A stretch of 64,000 nucleotides of DNA from Saccharospirillum salsuginis (GTDB taxonomy: Bacteria > Pseudomonadota > Gammaproteobacteria > Pseudomonadales > Natronospirillaceae), in the NCBI RefSeq assembly GCF_014651855.1, contig NZ_BMXR01000004.1:325375-389374 (forward strand), given 5' to 3'. Below are positions 18,560-26,921 of this stretch, piece after piece (positions within the stretch are counted from its first letter, which is position 1; each line of letters starts with the position of its first letter). Under the pieces are notes generated by a model that saw only the letters and a program-made list of their open reading frames with translations, made no database searches and was not told the DNA's origin. Made by a program: the position numbers and the translations under genes.

Positions 18560-20410
18560 ATGAGACGTTTGGTATTCACCCTCGTCTGTATCGGCTGGTG
18601 TGTGGCCGCCCAGGCGTTGCCCACGGCACAGGCGGAAGACTCGCTGGAGCAGTTGGGGCGTTCGACCCAATGGGTGCGCCAGCTCTATCTGGAAACGAAC
18701 GATGGCCGGCCCAGTCGCCCCCGGATCACCGACCGGGGCTTTTATCTCAGTGACGGGCCACTCATCGATCCGGTTGCTGAACTTCGGGCCACCTACCGGG
18801 CCTTTTTTGAATCGTCTGCGTCGATGGGCGATGCCCATCCGATCTGTGAATACCCGTCCCGCTACCTGTTTCTGACCTCGGCTCTGAATCGACCTCGCGA
18901 TGTGGACGTGCTGGCGGACTGCCCGGCGTTCCGGAATTGGTCCCAGTGGGAAGGTGACCCTCGTGTCGTGGTGGTCATGGTCGACGGTTACTACGGCAAT
19001 CCGGCCTCTTCCTTCGGCCATCTGATCGTCCGCCTGGGTTCGCAGGACACGAATAAACGCCTGCTGGACACCAGCATCAATTACGGTGCGCGTATTCCCG
19101 AAGGCGAAGGCCCTCTGACCTATATCGCCAAGGGGCTGACCGGCGGCTATCAGGCCTCGTTCACGCGGGAGGATTTTTACCGCCAGGACCTGGTGTATAC
19201 CCGCACTGAACACCGCGATATGTGGAACTACGAACTGAACCTGAACCCGGAGCAGAAACGACAGTTCGTGGCACACTTGTGGGAGTTGTTGGGGCACCCG
19301 ACCACGTATTATTTTGTGAAGAACAACTGTGCGTTCGCCGTCGCCGAAACGCTTGAATTCGTGCTGGACCGGGACATTGTGGACCAGGATACCGGCTGGT
19401 ACCCGCCGGTGGCCCTGTTTCAGACACTGGAGGATCTGCACCGCCAGCCCGACAACGAGATCATTGCCTCGCGCGAATTCGTGCCGTCACAAAAGCGCAA
19501 ACTGGATGCCATCATCGCCTCGCTCTCGGATGACGAAGCCGATCGGGTTCAATCCTTCATCGACGATCCGGACCAGGATCTGGAACGCCGCCTAGCCGAC
19601 CGCTCGCCAGAAGAAGCGGCGGTCATTCTCGAGGCGCTGATCGAATACTACGACTATCTGATCGAGGGCTACCCGGAACGGGGAACCCAACTCTATGACC
19701 AGCGCCGTCGACTGCTGGTGGCGCGTCTGGGTTACCCACCGGGCCGGGCCTTGACGGTCGAACCGGTACCGCCGGGTACACCCACCGGGCAAACGGCCAA
19801 GACCCGCCGCCTGGAGATCGCTGCCGGTTCGCAGGGTGAACAAGGGGCCGCTCTGTTGGGGTTTACCCCCTTTCAAACGGCACCGACCGACCTCGGGAAC
19901 CCGGACCTGTCCGAACTGACGCTGCTCGGCACTCGCGTGTCCGTGGCCGACCGGGTTTCACTGGACGACCTGACGCTGATTCGGGTGTCGCAACGCAGCG
20001 ACGTGCGACAGGCGATTCCCGGTCAATGGCCGATCAGTTGGACCCTGGATGTCGGAGCGGACTGTCTGACGCACTGTGGTGTGAGCGAAGGGGTTCGCCT
20101 TCGGGCCGGCATCGGGCACAGCCTGAGCCTGGATTCGAGCCTCGTCAGCGTTCTCGTGTATGGGCACCAGGCCGGGCGGCGTTTCTCATTGGATGCCGTA
20201 CTCGAAGCCGGCTGGGCGGAACGGTCGGGGTGGTCACTGGTGACGGAAGTCGGCTATCGCCAAGCGATCGGCCCAGTGGGCGGTTCCACCGGACTGGCCA
20301 GTCTGGTAGGCCGTTATTCGGTATCGACGTCCAACAGTATGGTTACCTCCATTCACTTCGAAGACAGCCAATTTGAGGGGCGTATCGGCTGGGTCTGGCA
20401 CCTGCGATAG
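18560..20410 (+). CDS. DUF4105 / Lnb-like N-terminal periplasmic domain protein
   Basis: 616 aa with a signal peptide (MRRLVFTLVCIGWCVAAQA...AQA). The central region (about residues 130-290) matches the DUF4105 papain-like fold. The conserved His lies in NPASSFGHLIVRL and the conserved Cys in FVKNNCAFAVAETLE, which would form a Cys-His catalytic pair as in the lacto-N-biosidase/NlpC-related Lnb domain. The last 170 residues are rich in alternating hydrophobic and polar strands and could form a beta-rich outer-membrane-associated part. Substrate unknown. The ATG lies just after the upstream terminator, and no strong ribosome site is visible. Confidence 0.85.
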   Translation: MRRLVFTLVCIGWCVAAQALPTAQAEDSLEQLGRSTQWVRQLYLETNDGRPSRPRITDRGFYLSDGPLIDPVAELRATYRAFFESSASMGDAHPICEYPSRYLFLTSALNRPRDVDVLADCPAFRNWSQWEGDPRVVVVMVDGYYGNPASSFGHLIVRLGSQDTNKRLLDTSINYGARIPEGEGPLTYIAKGLTGGYQASFTREDFYRQDLVYTRTEHRDMWNYELNLNPEQKRQFVAHLWELLGHPTTYYFVKNNCAFAVAETLEFVLDRDIVDQDTGWYPPVALFQTLEDLHRQPDNEIIASREFVPSQKRKLDAIIASLSDDEADRVQSFIDDPDQDLERRLADRSPEEAAVILEALIEYYDYLIEGYPERGTQLYDQRRRLLVARLGYPPGRALTVEPVPPGTPTGQTAKTRRLEIAAGSQGEQGAALLGFTPFQTAPTDLGNPDLSELTLLGTRVSVADRVSLDDLTLIRVSQRSDVRQAIPGQWPISWTLDVGADCLTHCGVSEGVRLRAGIGHSLSLDSSLVSVLVYGHQAGRRFSLDAVLEAGWAERSGWSLVTEVGYRQAIGPVGGSTGLASLVGRYSVSTSNSMVTSIHFEDSQFEGRIGWVWHLR

Positions 20411-20608
20411 GCGGCTTTTACTTCGGTAGCGGCTCTCTCGTCGAAGGTGGTATTGCTCGGGGTTATAGGCTGGAGGTCCCGGTCTCGTTGAGGTAAGGTC
20501 CTTTTTTAACGAACCGGCCTATTGATTAACGGCTCTCCCTGTAATGCTTACGTTGCATGGAAGAAAGCACCATTGTCCCCCTCAATGGGGGTAGTTAAGG
20601 AATGCAGT

Positions 20609-21604
20609 ATGAAGCACATAATATCCATCGCGATTATCCCTTTCCTGACGACAGCCTGTCTGGATGTCGATCAACTTGCGGACAAACCTGAAGAAGACGA
20701 GTCTGCAAACACCACCGAGACCGAAGACACTCAGACCGAATCGGAGACAGACCCTGATACAGGGTCGGACGGTGAGGAGACTGATCCGGACGATGGCTCT
20801 GATGGCGAAAAGGAGGAAGAAGCCAAGCTCCCTAAGCTTGATTTCCCCATCACCGCTGCCAACAGAATAAAAATCGACCATCAGGTTCGGGAATATATCG
20901 AGCAAACGGAGGTCATGGAACTCCATTCCATCTCTGAGTCATGGTTTGCTCTGTACCATGACGAACATCCAGAAAATGAGATGGACTCAACCCCGGAAAA
21001 AGTGACCTGGGAACAATCCAGATGCACAGATGGCCTCATGACTCTGGTGCTCGAGTCTAACGATTTCGATACGTCCACCAATGCATTCCAAGCCTCCGGT
21101 CAGTCTTCATTGGGCGTGATTTATGAAGCGTGCAATATGCGCTTGTCGTCGGATAATTACATCCTATTTGATGGCGTTTTGAGTTATCAGATGACCTGGG
21201 ACGGATACTCTACGGCAGAGGACAGCGTCGACAACCTGCTGATGACCCATAGGTTCGACAGTGTTTCCTTCACCAATGTAAACGGTGACGAAACGGAGGA
21301 TTCATTCATCGCAGGTTGGACCGAGACTAAACTGGACCCGCTCAAGACCGTCCAAACCATGAGCTTGATCGTCAGTGAATCGAGTCTCGACGATCAATAC
21401 GTCAAATTAGAAACGACAACAGACATCGTCTATAACCATGGCGATGGTTATCCCTCAACCGGGGCTGTTTCGGTAACCGGCGGCAATGACACACACGCGG
21501 AATACACCATCGTCGCGAACGGCGTGGAAGTGTCCGTCAACGGTGCACAACCGGTTCTGGTAACCTGGTCGGACTTTATGGCGGACGACGATGGCACGAA
21601 CTGA
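20609..21604 (+). CDS. Lipoprotein of unknown function with acidic repeat linker
   Basis: 331 aa. MKHIISIAIIPFLTTAC ends in a lipobox (LTTAC) with the lipidated Cys at residue 17. Residues about 24-72 are a low-complexity acidic linker containing the repeated unit ETDPDxGSDGE. The remaining globular part is mostly beta-strand-like and not recognised. The start is chosen at this ATG, just after AAGGAATG, because it gives the lipoprotein signal; an upstream in-frame ATG does not. Its last 14 bases overlap a small cytochrome-like frame. Outer-membrane or periplasmic anchoring is predicted. Confidence 0.8.
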   Translation: MKHIISIAIIPFLTTACLDVDQLADKPEEDESANTTETEDTQTESETDPDTGSDGEETDPDDGSDGEKEEEAKLPKLDFPITAANRIKIDHQVREYIEQTEVMELHSISESWFALYHDEHPENEMDSTPEKVTWEQSRCTDGLMTLVLESNDFDTSTNAFQASGQSSLGVIYEACNMRLSSDNYILFDGVLSYQMTWDGYSTAEDSVDNLLMTHRFDSVSFTNVNGDETEDSFIAGWTETKLDPLKTVQTMSLIVSESSLDDQYVKLETTTDIVYNHGDGYPSTGAVSVTGGNDTHAEYTIVANGVEVSVNGAQPVLVTWSDFMADDDGTN

Positions 21605-21836
21605 AGCCGTGCTGCAAAACCGCTGCAGCAGCTGCCATACCGAGCTGACCAGCGACCCGGGCCGACTGCTGAACCCCGCACAGTGGCTGCGGTTGTCAGG
21701 TGACCTGACCGTGTTGGAAACCCGTTTGACCCGGCACCCTCGTCGCATGCCTCCGGGTGAGCCATTGAACGCCGGGGAACTCGATACCCTGCTCCAGGCT
21801 ATACAGGAACGGCCCACACCGACCGGGGGCGGTTGA
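21591..21836 (+). CDS. Very small c-type cytochrome-like protein without its own signal peptide
   Basis: 81 aa with a haem-binding motif CSSCH (residues 12-16, inside NRCSSCHTELTS) and a distal MPPGEPLNAGELDTLL segment, where M is a plausible sixth ligand as in class I cytochromes. There is no signal peptide, and a stop lies nine codons upstream of the ATG in this frame, so export is unexplained. It overlaps the end of the preceding lipoprotein gene in another frame. A programmed or sequencing frameshift joining it to the exported lipoprotein would explain both facts. Alternatively it is a genuine overlapping gene using another route, or a decayed fragment. Confidence 0.6.
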   Translation: MARTEAVLQNRCSSCHTELTSDPGRLLNPAQWLRLSGDLTVLETRLTRHPRRMPPGEPLNAGELDTLLQAIQERPTPTGGG

Positions 21837-22073
21837 CGGCTCCCGATCGAAGATCGCCCCGCGGCTGGGCGATCCCCCTCCTCTTTCCCCTGTCTCCGAT
21901 CATCATCCACCAGTGTGCTGCGGTTGATGCTGGCTGGTTCCCGCAAGCTTGCTAGACTGGAGCGGCTGGCATCATTTTGTTGGGTGTCACCCTAGGCAAG
22001 GCCATCTGTACTCCATCGGCGCCGGCGCTCATGGAGGTTAGGCATCAAACCGTCTAACCAGGGGAGATCGACC

Positions 22074-23597
22074 ATGCGTACCTTTGCACATAAACGAAAG
22101 CGGTCTCGGAAAGCCAAATCGGGGCGTTCCGCAAAGCCCGTTCGAGCATGGGGGCAAAGCCGTAGTGTCAGCGCCATCCTTCATTCGCCTGGGCAACAAC
22201 CGGCACAGGCAAAAGCACCGCCGGGGGATCACACCATCGGCCCGACCGACACAACCCGTAATCCACCCACCGGCAACCCCAAAAAATACCGGCGACTGGA
22301 TCGCGTCTTCGGCGAAGGCATCCGCCCACCCTCGGACGCCCAATGGCGTGTCCCACCGTCGGCCGACCTCCAGTCGATGCTGACATCCGGGACGGTCGAC
22401 GAGGCGGTGGTTCATTCACGCGTTCACCGGCTGCTCGAGCGCATGAACCGGGAGGGACGGCTCAGTGGTAATACGACATACGGCGACATCGGGGCGATCA
22501 TGAACGAGATTTTCCCGTCGCCGGGCGTGTTGGATCAGGCGGCCTACGAACGCTACATCGACCCCGCCGACCGGACCATGGTGTACCACTCGGTGCAGGA
22601 CGCCAGCGCGGCACCCCGCTCGGCCGACCGGGGCGATCTGCGCAACGCCATGCAGGCGGCGGCCAACACGGCGCAATCTGTCGCGGCGGATGAGGCCGGG
22701 CTGCGCGCCGTGTTCGGGCCCGTGGAGTGGACCACAGCACGGACCAACTACGGCTTGATCCGCAGCAAGCTCAACGCGGTGAGCACCGACATCGCCAACC
22801 GGGTCACCACCGACTACAACCTGGATGCGCAGGAGACCTTTCTCGGTGGGTGGGCGAGTTTCCGCGCTCAGCACATGCATCTGCTGTCCGAGGTCGTTGC
22901 CGACCCGCTCACCGCCGAGTCGAAAGCCACCCTCGTTCACGAGGCCGCCCATCTCGCCGCCTCCAGTATTGATGACGACCATGGTTATTACGGCACCACG
23001 GGCTTCGAAGCCAAAAGCCACGCGGCCAAGGTGAACAATGCCGCTCACTACGAAGAGCTTCCCCGGCGAGTCTGGGGCGTTAGCCAATATGCCGGCGAAA
23101 CCTTCACTCCCGGCGTGTCCAGTGGGGGGGCGCCCCTCACCACGGAAGATCGGATCAGGGAGGACGGAGCAGAGTATTATCAACGAGCGTGGGATGCCGC
23201 GGCCGACTTCGACGACCTCATTAAACAGGCCCGCCGAGACCAACTGAATGGCACAGCGCTCGATGGACCCACAGTTGCCCGGTTGCTCGAGGTTTCACCG
23301 CTCATGGGGCTGACGTTACACGAGCAGTTGAGCTCGCCCCCTGACATCACGCGGCTGGATGTTACGACGTCGGAAAGCGTTGTTCGGGCCATGGGTATCG
23401 CGGGGGACAATATCGAGGCGCTGCCCAACGTTGTTCCCTCGGGGGCGTTCCCTAATACGGCGGCTCAGATAGCGGCTGGCGTCGACCAGGCTGTGGATGC
23501 GGCCATGGCTGCCTACGGCGGACTGTTGGGCAGTGCCACCCGGGATCGTCGGCTGTCGGACTGGCTGCACAGCCACTACCGGAACGTGTTTCCGTGA
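22074..23597 (+). CDS. M35 (aspzincin)-like metallopeptidase with eCIS-cargo-type N-terminus
   Basis: 507 aa. The N-terminus (MRTFAHKRK..., then GQSRSVSAILH at residues 27-37) resembles the leader seen on DUF4157-type proteins linked to extracellular contractile injection systems. Residues 38-75 are Pro/Gly-rich linker. The catalytic part shows LVHEAAHL, i.e. HExxH at 289-293, then D302 nine residues after the second His and Y305 three further on. That spacing is the one known for aspzincins of peptidase family M35. VNNAAHYEEL further fits the family. GGGGAGA precedes the ATG. The stop overlaps the next gene as GTGA. No structural injection-system genes are in the window. Predicted role: delivered protease toxin; delivery is inference. 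Confidence 0.8.
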   Translation: MRTFAHKRKRSRKAKSGRSAKPVRAWGQSRSVSAILHSPGQQPAQAKAPPGDHTIGPTDTTRNPPTGNPKKYRRLDRVFGEGIRPPSDAQWRVPPSADLQSMLTSGTVDEAVVHSRVHRLLERMNREGRLSGNTTYGDIGAIMNEIFPSPGVLDQAAYERYIDPADRTMVYHSVQDASAAPRSADRGDLRNAMQAAANTAQSVAADEAGLRAVFGPVEWTTARTNYGLIRSKLNAVSTDIANRVTTDYNLDAQETFLGGWASFRAQHMHLLSEVVADPLTAESKATLVHEAAHLAASSIDDDHGYYGTTGFEAKSHAAKVNNAAHYEELPRRVWGVSQYAGETFTPGVSSGGAPLTTEDRIREDGAEYYQRAWDAAADFDDLIKQARRDQLNGTALDGPTVARLLEVSPLMGLTLHEQLSSPPDITRLDVTTSESVVRAMGIAGDNIEALPNVVPSGAFPNTAAQIAAGVDQAVDAAMAAYGGLLGSATRDRRLSDWLHSHYRNVFP

Positions 23598-24226
23598 CCG
23601 CCCCACCCTCGCCAATCCGTTTCGCGGGTCAGTCGTTCCCGACGGACACCGAGGTGATCGACCTGGTCAATGCCCGACCCGTCTCGCTGGCCCCCTTAGG
23701 CGACCTACCCAAACTCCGAGTGCTGAGGTTGCACCACACCAACCCGCATTCGTCGCCCGGCGGCGCCTTGTTGGACTTGTCGGTGTTGCGCCAGTGCCCA
23801 CAGCTGACTGTTGTCGAACTTCCTCGGCAGAACGTGCGAGCGCTCGACGGACTTGAGGGCCACAAACATCTACACACTGTTGACGTCAGTTCCACGCGTG
23901 TCGCGGATCTCGGTCCACTGGCGGGTCTGCCCACCCTCACCGTCCTGCGACTGAGGCACACGCGTGTGACCACTCTTGCCCCTTTGGCCTCGGTTCCGAC
24001 GCTGGAGGAACTCGACGTTGCTCATACCGCCGTTGCCGACATTTCCGTGCTCCGGGAGCTTCCGGCGGTGACGACGATTGACCTACGGGCCACGCTAGTG
24101 ATTGACTTGAAGTCTCTTGTCGATATCGCGTCGCTACGACGGGTAGTCGTGCAGCGCCTTCAGATTAATGACGCCGCGATCGATCAGCTTCGAAAGGCTC
24201 GTCCGGAGATTGAATTAATTACCTAG
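23594..24226 (+). CDS. Leucine-rich repeat protein coupled to the metallopeptidase
   Basis: 210 aa built of about six 22-residue leucine-rich repeats of the internalin type (e.g. LTVLRLRHTRVTTLAPLASV and LEELDVAHTAVADISVLREL), with no signal peptide or membrane segment. The GTG start overlaps the stop of the metallopeptidase gene, and there is no separate ribosome site, so its production is tied to that gene. An LRR protein coupled to a predicted toxin could be its inhibitor, chaperone or targeting partner. The ORF also overlaps the tail of the convergent matrixin-like gene by four bases. Confidence 0.8.
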   Translation: MTAPPSPIRFAGQSFPTDTEVIDLVNARPVSLAPLGDLPKLRVLRLHHTNPHSSPGGALLDLSVLRQCPQLTVVELPRQNVRALDGLEGHKHLHTVDVSSTRVADLGPLAGLPTLTVLRLRHTRVTTLAPLASVPTLEELDVAHTAVADISVLRELPAVTTIDLRATLVIDLKSLVDIASLRRVVVQRLQINDAAIDQLRKARPEIELIT

Positions 24227-25257
24227 GTAACATTGTAATTCCTGATTAAAAACAACAAAAACAACCCCACAAATAGCATTAAAATGTTCGAAGGTTCGTT
24301 GACATGAATGACATCGACGACTCTGACATTATTGGATACTTTGTGTAAATCGTATTCAAAATCCCAGCCGTTATGTACTTCATTTTTATACCATATTCTC
24401 TCGTGAAACTCTGGTAGGTATACATCCGTCCAACCATTCAATTGCGCCAGTATTAGAACGTCATCAACGGTCAGTATTTTTCTTTCTCCCTGACTCACGG
24501 AGTAACTCATTGAGTGCCCGCTTTGAATAAAGCTAGCATCATTATCCCAGTCGATTTCACTGTGCATCCCCGCAAGAGGCAATGGTTCTTCGACCGATAT
24601 GCTACTAGTACCCACTTTGTTGCTCTGATACCCCAGAACGTGCCCCACTTCGTACAGTGCGACAGAGAACAAATCCACAGAGTGCTGTAAGTCAGCCCAA
24701 TCGTAATAATAGATCCCATCATCTGTATGGTGATTCGGGTTATAAGTCATATTGCCTTGTTTAGTCAGTTTGGCATCTACTTCGTATTCATCATCCAGTA
24801 TTTTGTACTCAACATACTGGTCGTCCCGAATGTATTCTGAAGACGATGTGACATCCCTATCGAAGTAGAAATTATTGACTGAGCTATTCAAAGTAATGGT
24901 ATTACCTTCATATTCACTATACTTTCCAGTACTCAAATCAGCCCAATTCCAATTAATGTTTACTTCCGTATCGCCACCGATAGAATACGCCCACAAGCGA
25001 GTCGCTTCGTTGATGATATTTGCCGTCAGCAATGACAAGTTGTCGACGTCTTCAGACGGCGCTTGCACGATCATATCTTGTACATAAGGACCTTCGCTGG
25101 GATTGGGAAGGGTATAATCCGAACTGGTTAAGGAATAGAAAAGATTGCTTGGCGATTCTTGGAAATCAAACGAATTTTGAATTTTCAATGCCAGTGAGGT
25201 TGAGGGTGCTAATGCTATCGTGGCAAATAGAACCGAGGTAACAGTGAGTTTTTCCAT
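24223..25257 (-). CDS. Matrixin-like protein with PEP-CTERM sorting tail and missing zinc ligands
   Basis: 344 aa: signal peptide (about 1-23), a matrixin-type domain, and a C-terminal EPSNILMLFVGLFLLFLIRN tail that fits PEP-CTERM sorting. The family motif HExxHxxGxxH reads YEVGHVLGYQS at 202-212, so the first and third zinc histidines are Tyr and Ser. The Met-turn (HSMSYSVSQGERK, 248-260) is intact, which confirms the family. The Tyr codon TAC is one base from His CAC. Either the protein is a pseudo-protease, or it binds zinc differently. The start is chosen for GGAGAG seven bases upstream and because it begins the signal peptide. The gene is clearly AT-richer than its neighbours, suggesting transfer. 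Confidence 0.8.
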   Translation of the reverse strand: MEKLTVTSVLFATIALAPSTSLALKIQNSFDFQESPSNLFYSLTSSDYTLPNPSEGPYVQDMIVQAPSEDVDNLSLLTANIINEATRLWAYSIGGDTEVNINWNWADLSTGKYSEYEGNTITLNSSVNNFYFDRDVTSSSEYIRDDQYVEYKILDDEYEVDAKLTKQGNMTYNPNHHTDDGIYYYDWADLQHSVDLFSVALYEVGHVLGYQSNKVGTSSISVEEPLPLAGMHSEIDWDNDASFIQSGHSMSYSVSQGERKILTVDDVLILAQLNGWTDVYLPEFHERIWYKNEVHNGWDFEYDLHKVSNNVRVVDVIHVNEPSNILMLFVGLFLLFLIRNYNVT

Positions 25258-25646
25258 TACAAAGCTCTCCATATTATTATTGTGCGAGTTTCCACGAGCA
25301 ATTTCGGTGCCAATGATATAACTCGCTGTAACCAAAGGGCTTTCCTTTTTGGTTATTCAAGTGATTGACCGTGAGTGTAAACTGGATCGACAGATGATAT
25401 GTAGTTTCCTTTCGCGGTTTCGCTGGTCAAATCAAAACAGCTTGCTTTGGGTACTTCGATTGCCTTACGGGCGGGATTGTCACTCGCGCACCAGCGAGGG
25501 CAAGACCTGCTCTCCTGTATGGCCTATTTACAATGTGTTCATGATTAACGGTGGGGCTCGGAAACGCTCGGCCTTCGCCTACCAGCTCTATTCCAAGGGG
25601 CGACGAGAGAAGATGCTCTATCACGACACGCGCGTCGAATAGCGGA
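25258..25646. other. Intergenic region upstream of the matrixin-like gene
   Basis: About 390 bp. The left part is AT-rich leader of the matrixin-like gene. The right part, about 25440-25640, is GC-richer. An open frame on the plus strand there ends in a coding-looking RSAFAYQLYSKGRREK stretch but lacks a ribosome site, so a decayed gene end is possible but not supported. Confidence 0.4.
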
Positions 25647-26558
25647 CTACCAATCGCATGCTTCTCTAAAAGGCTCGATGGCCTGTTCCAGGCCTTCTAT
25701 CCGGAAGAGTTCCGTTTTTGAAGCACCGGTCGTATCATGGAAGCGGAACAAGGCATCGTTCGCGTGGAACATGCGCTCGATGATTGCTATGGCATCATCA
25801 AAGAACAAGGCGTCGTTGTCAGTGGAAGGCGTCATCCAGACCGTTTCAGTCATGGCATCACCGAGCCGCATGGTTACGGGTTGCCGTGAATGGTCCACGG
25901 TGTTTTCTGTGGCAATGTAGACATCCATTTGGTTGCGTTGGCACCGGATCATCAGGGTTGCTTCGTCGGATATGGAACGGGTCGACAGAATGATCCGAGT
26001 GGTGCCCAGTATGGGGGATTGCGTCTCGGAGAGCTGCCAATTGTAGCCAACCGGATCACCGGGCCCTGTATCCGGGTAGGAAGGCCCCGACCCGTCTGGC
26101 ACGAGCCAACCGGTCAATTCAGACAATGAAGTACTGCCGAAGAAGCGATTTACTCTCAGGGTTGGAACACCGTCGGAGTGAAGGTGGCTGCATTGAGGCA
26201 GATGCGACATGTCGTAGGACCAGGCAACAAAATCGGCAGCTGTGAGTTCCCGCCCTTGTTGGCTTCGTCCGATTGAGACGGTTCCACCCGGCTCTCGAAG
26301 AATTTTCAACACGGCCGAGTCGTCCGGGAAATCACCACTCAGTTCTGTAATCGAGCTCACCAATACACGGCCACGATCCTCACAATATTCCAGATGGTTC
26401 GCCTGTACCAAGCCGGACTCCCCGACTGACAGGTTGGCAATAGTCCATATATCAAGCTTTCCGGCTACCTCGGCAGGCTCAAGGTCCACTCGAAAATCGG
26501 CCCAGGCGCTCGTTGCACTGAACGTGAGTCCTGCGAATACTGAAAGGGTTGTTTTCAA
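25647..26558 (-). CDS. VasI-domain (type VI secretion-associated) exported protein
   Basis: 303 aa with a signal peptide (MKTTLSVFAGLTFSATSAWA). The N-terminal half (about 21-185) is not recognised. It includes a conserved-looking EYCEDRGRVLV segment. The C-terminal 110 residues match the VasI/TagO-like pattern: ATLMIRCQRNQMDVYI, a TVWMTPSTDNDALFF stretch, and the end LFRIEGLEQAIEPFREACDW. VasI proteins are accessory to some type VI clusters, but the domain also occurs alone. No tss genes are adjacent, so involvement in secretion here is uncertain. Monocistronic by position. Confidence 0.72.
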   Translation of the reverse strand: MKTTLSVFAGLTFSATSAWADFRVDLEPAEVAGKLDIWTIANLSVGESGLVQANHLEYCEDRGRVLVSSITELSGDFPDDSAVLKILREPGGTVSIGRSQQGRELTAADFVAWSYDMSHLPQCSHLHSDGVPTLRVNRFFGSTSLSELTGWLVPDGSGPSYPDTGPGDPVGYNWQLSETQSPILGTTRIILSTRSISDEATLMIRCQRNQMDVYIATENTVDHSRQPVTMRLGDAMTETVWMTPSTDNDALFFDDAIAIIERMFHANDALFRFHDTTGASKTELFRIEGLEQAIEPFREACDW

Positions 26559-26609
26559 GAAATGTCTCCTTTTGGCGTCTTCCTAGACTACCGGGGAGAC
26601 GGAAACGCT

Positions 26610-26843
26610 TCAAACCTCTTTAACGGCAAAGCACTGTCGCTTTAACCCCCGCAAATCCGGGCACACCACGTGGAATTCCTGTGCCAGCTGCGGCGCGACG
26701 TCGTGCCAGATGGCGTGGGTCTGCGGGTAGCCGTGCAGCAACAGCAGGGGCGGGCCTGAACCGGCGTGCCTGAGGTGGATGTCCACTCCGTCGGAGGTGG
26801 TGACGTTCAGTGTCTGGAAGGCTTCGCTCCACATCGGGTTCAC
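26610..26843 (-). pseudogene. N-terminal remnant of an alpha/beta hydrolase (haloalkane dehalogenase-like)
   Basis: 77 aa covering only the start of an alpha/beta hydrolase: PLLLLHGYPQTHAIWHDVA (oxyanion-hole HGYP) and FHVVCPDLRG. After DLRG the sequence changes to LKRQCFAVKEV and stops, where full-length relatives run to about 290 residues with the nucleophile and catalytic His. The missing part is not found nearby, so this is a deletion remnant rather than a frameshift. Confidence 0.75.
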
Positions 26844-26921
26844 CTCGTTGCTGTATAGGCCCGCCGCCCTATCGCTTGGTTTCGACCACGTCGTTGACCG
26901 GATGCTAAGCCAGGTGACGCC

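Noticed and set aside
18248..19441. 397-codon minus-strand open frame over the DUF3015 and DUF4105 genes
   Set aside because: It crosses a strong terminator and two supported genes on the other strand and shows no family features.
25349..25642. 97-codon plus-strand frame in the gap before the VasI-domain gene
   Set aside because: No ribosome site, mixed composition, and only the last 25 codons look coding; kept as a note on that gap.
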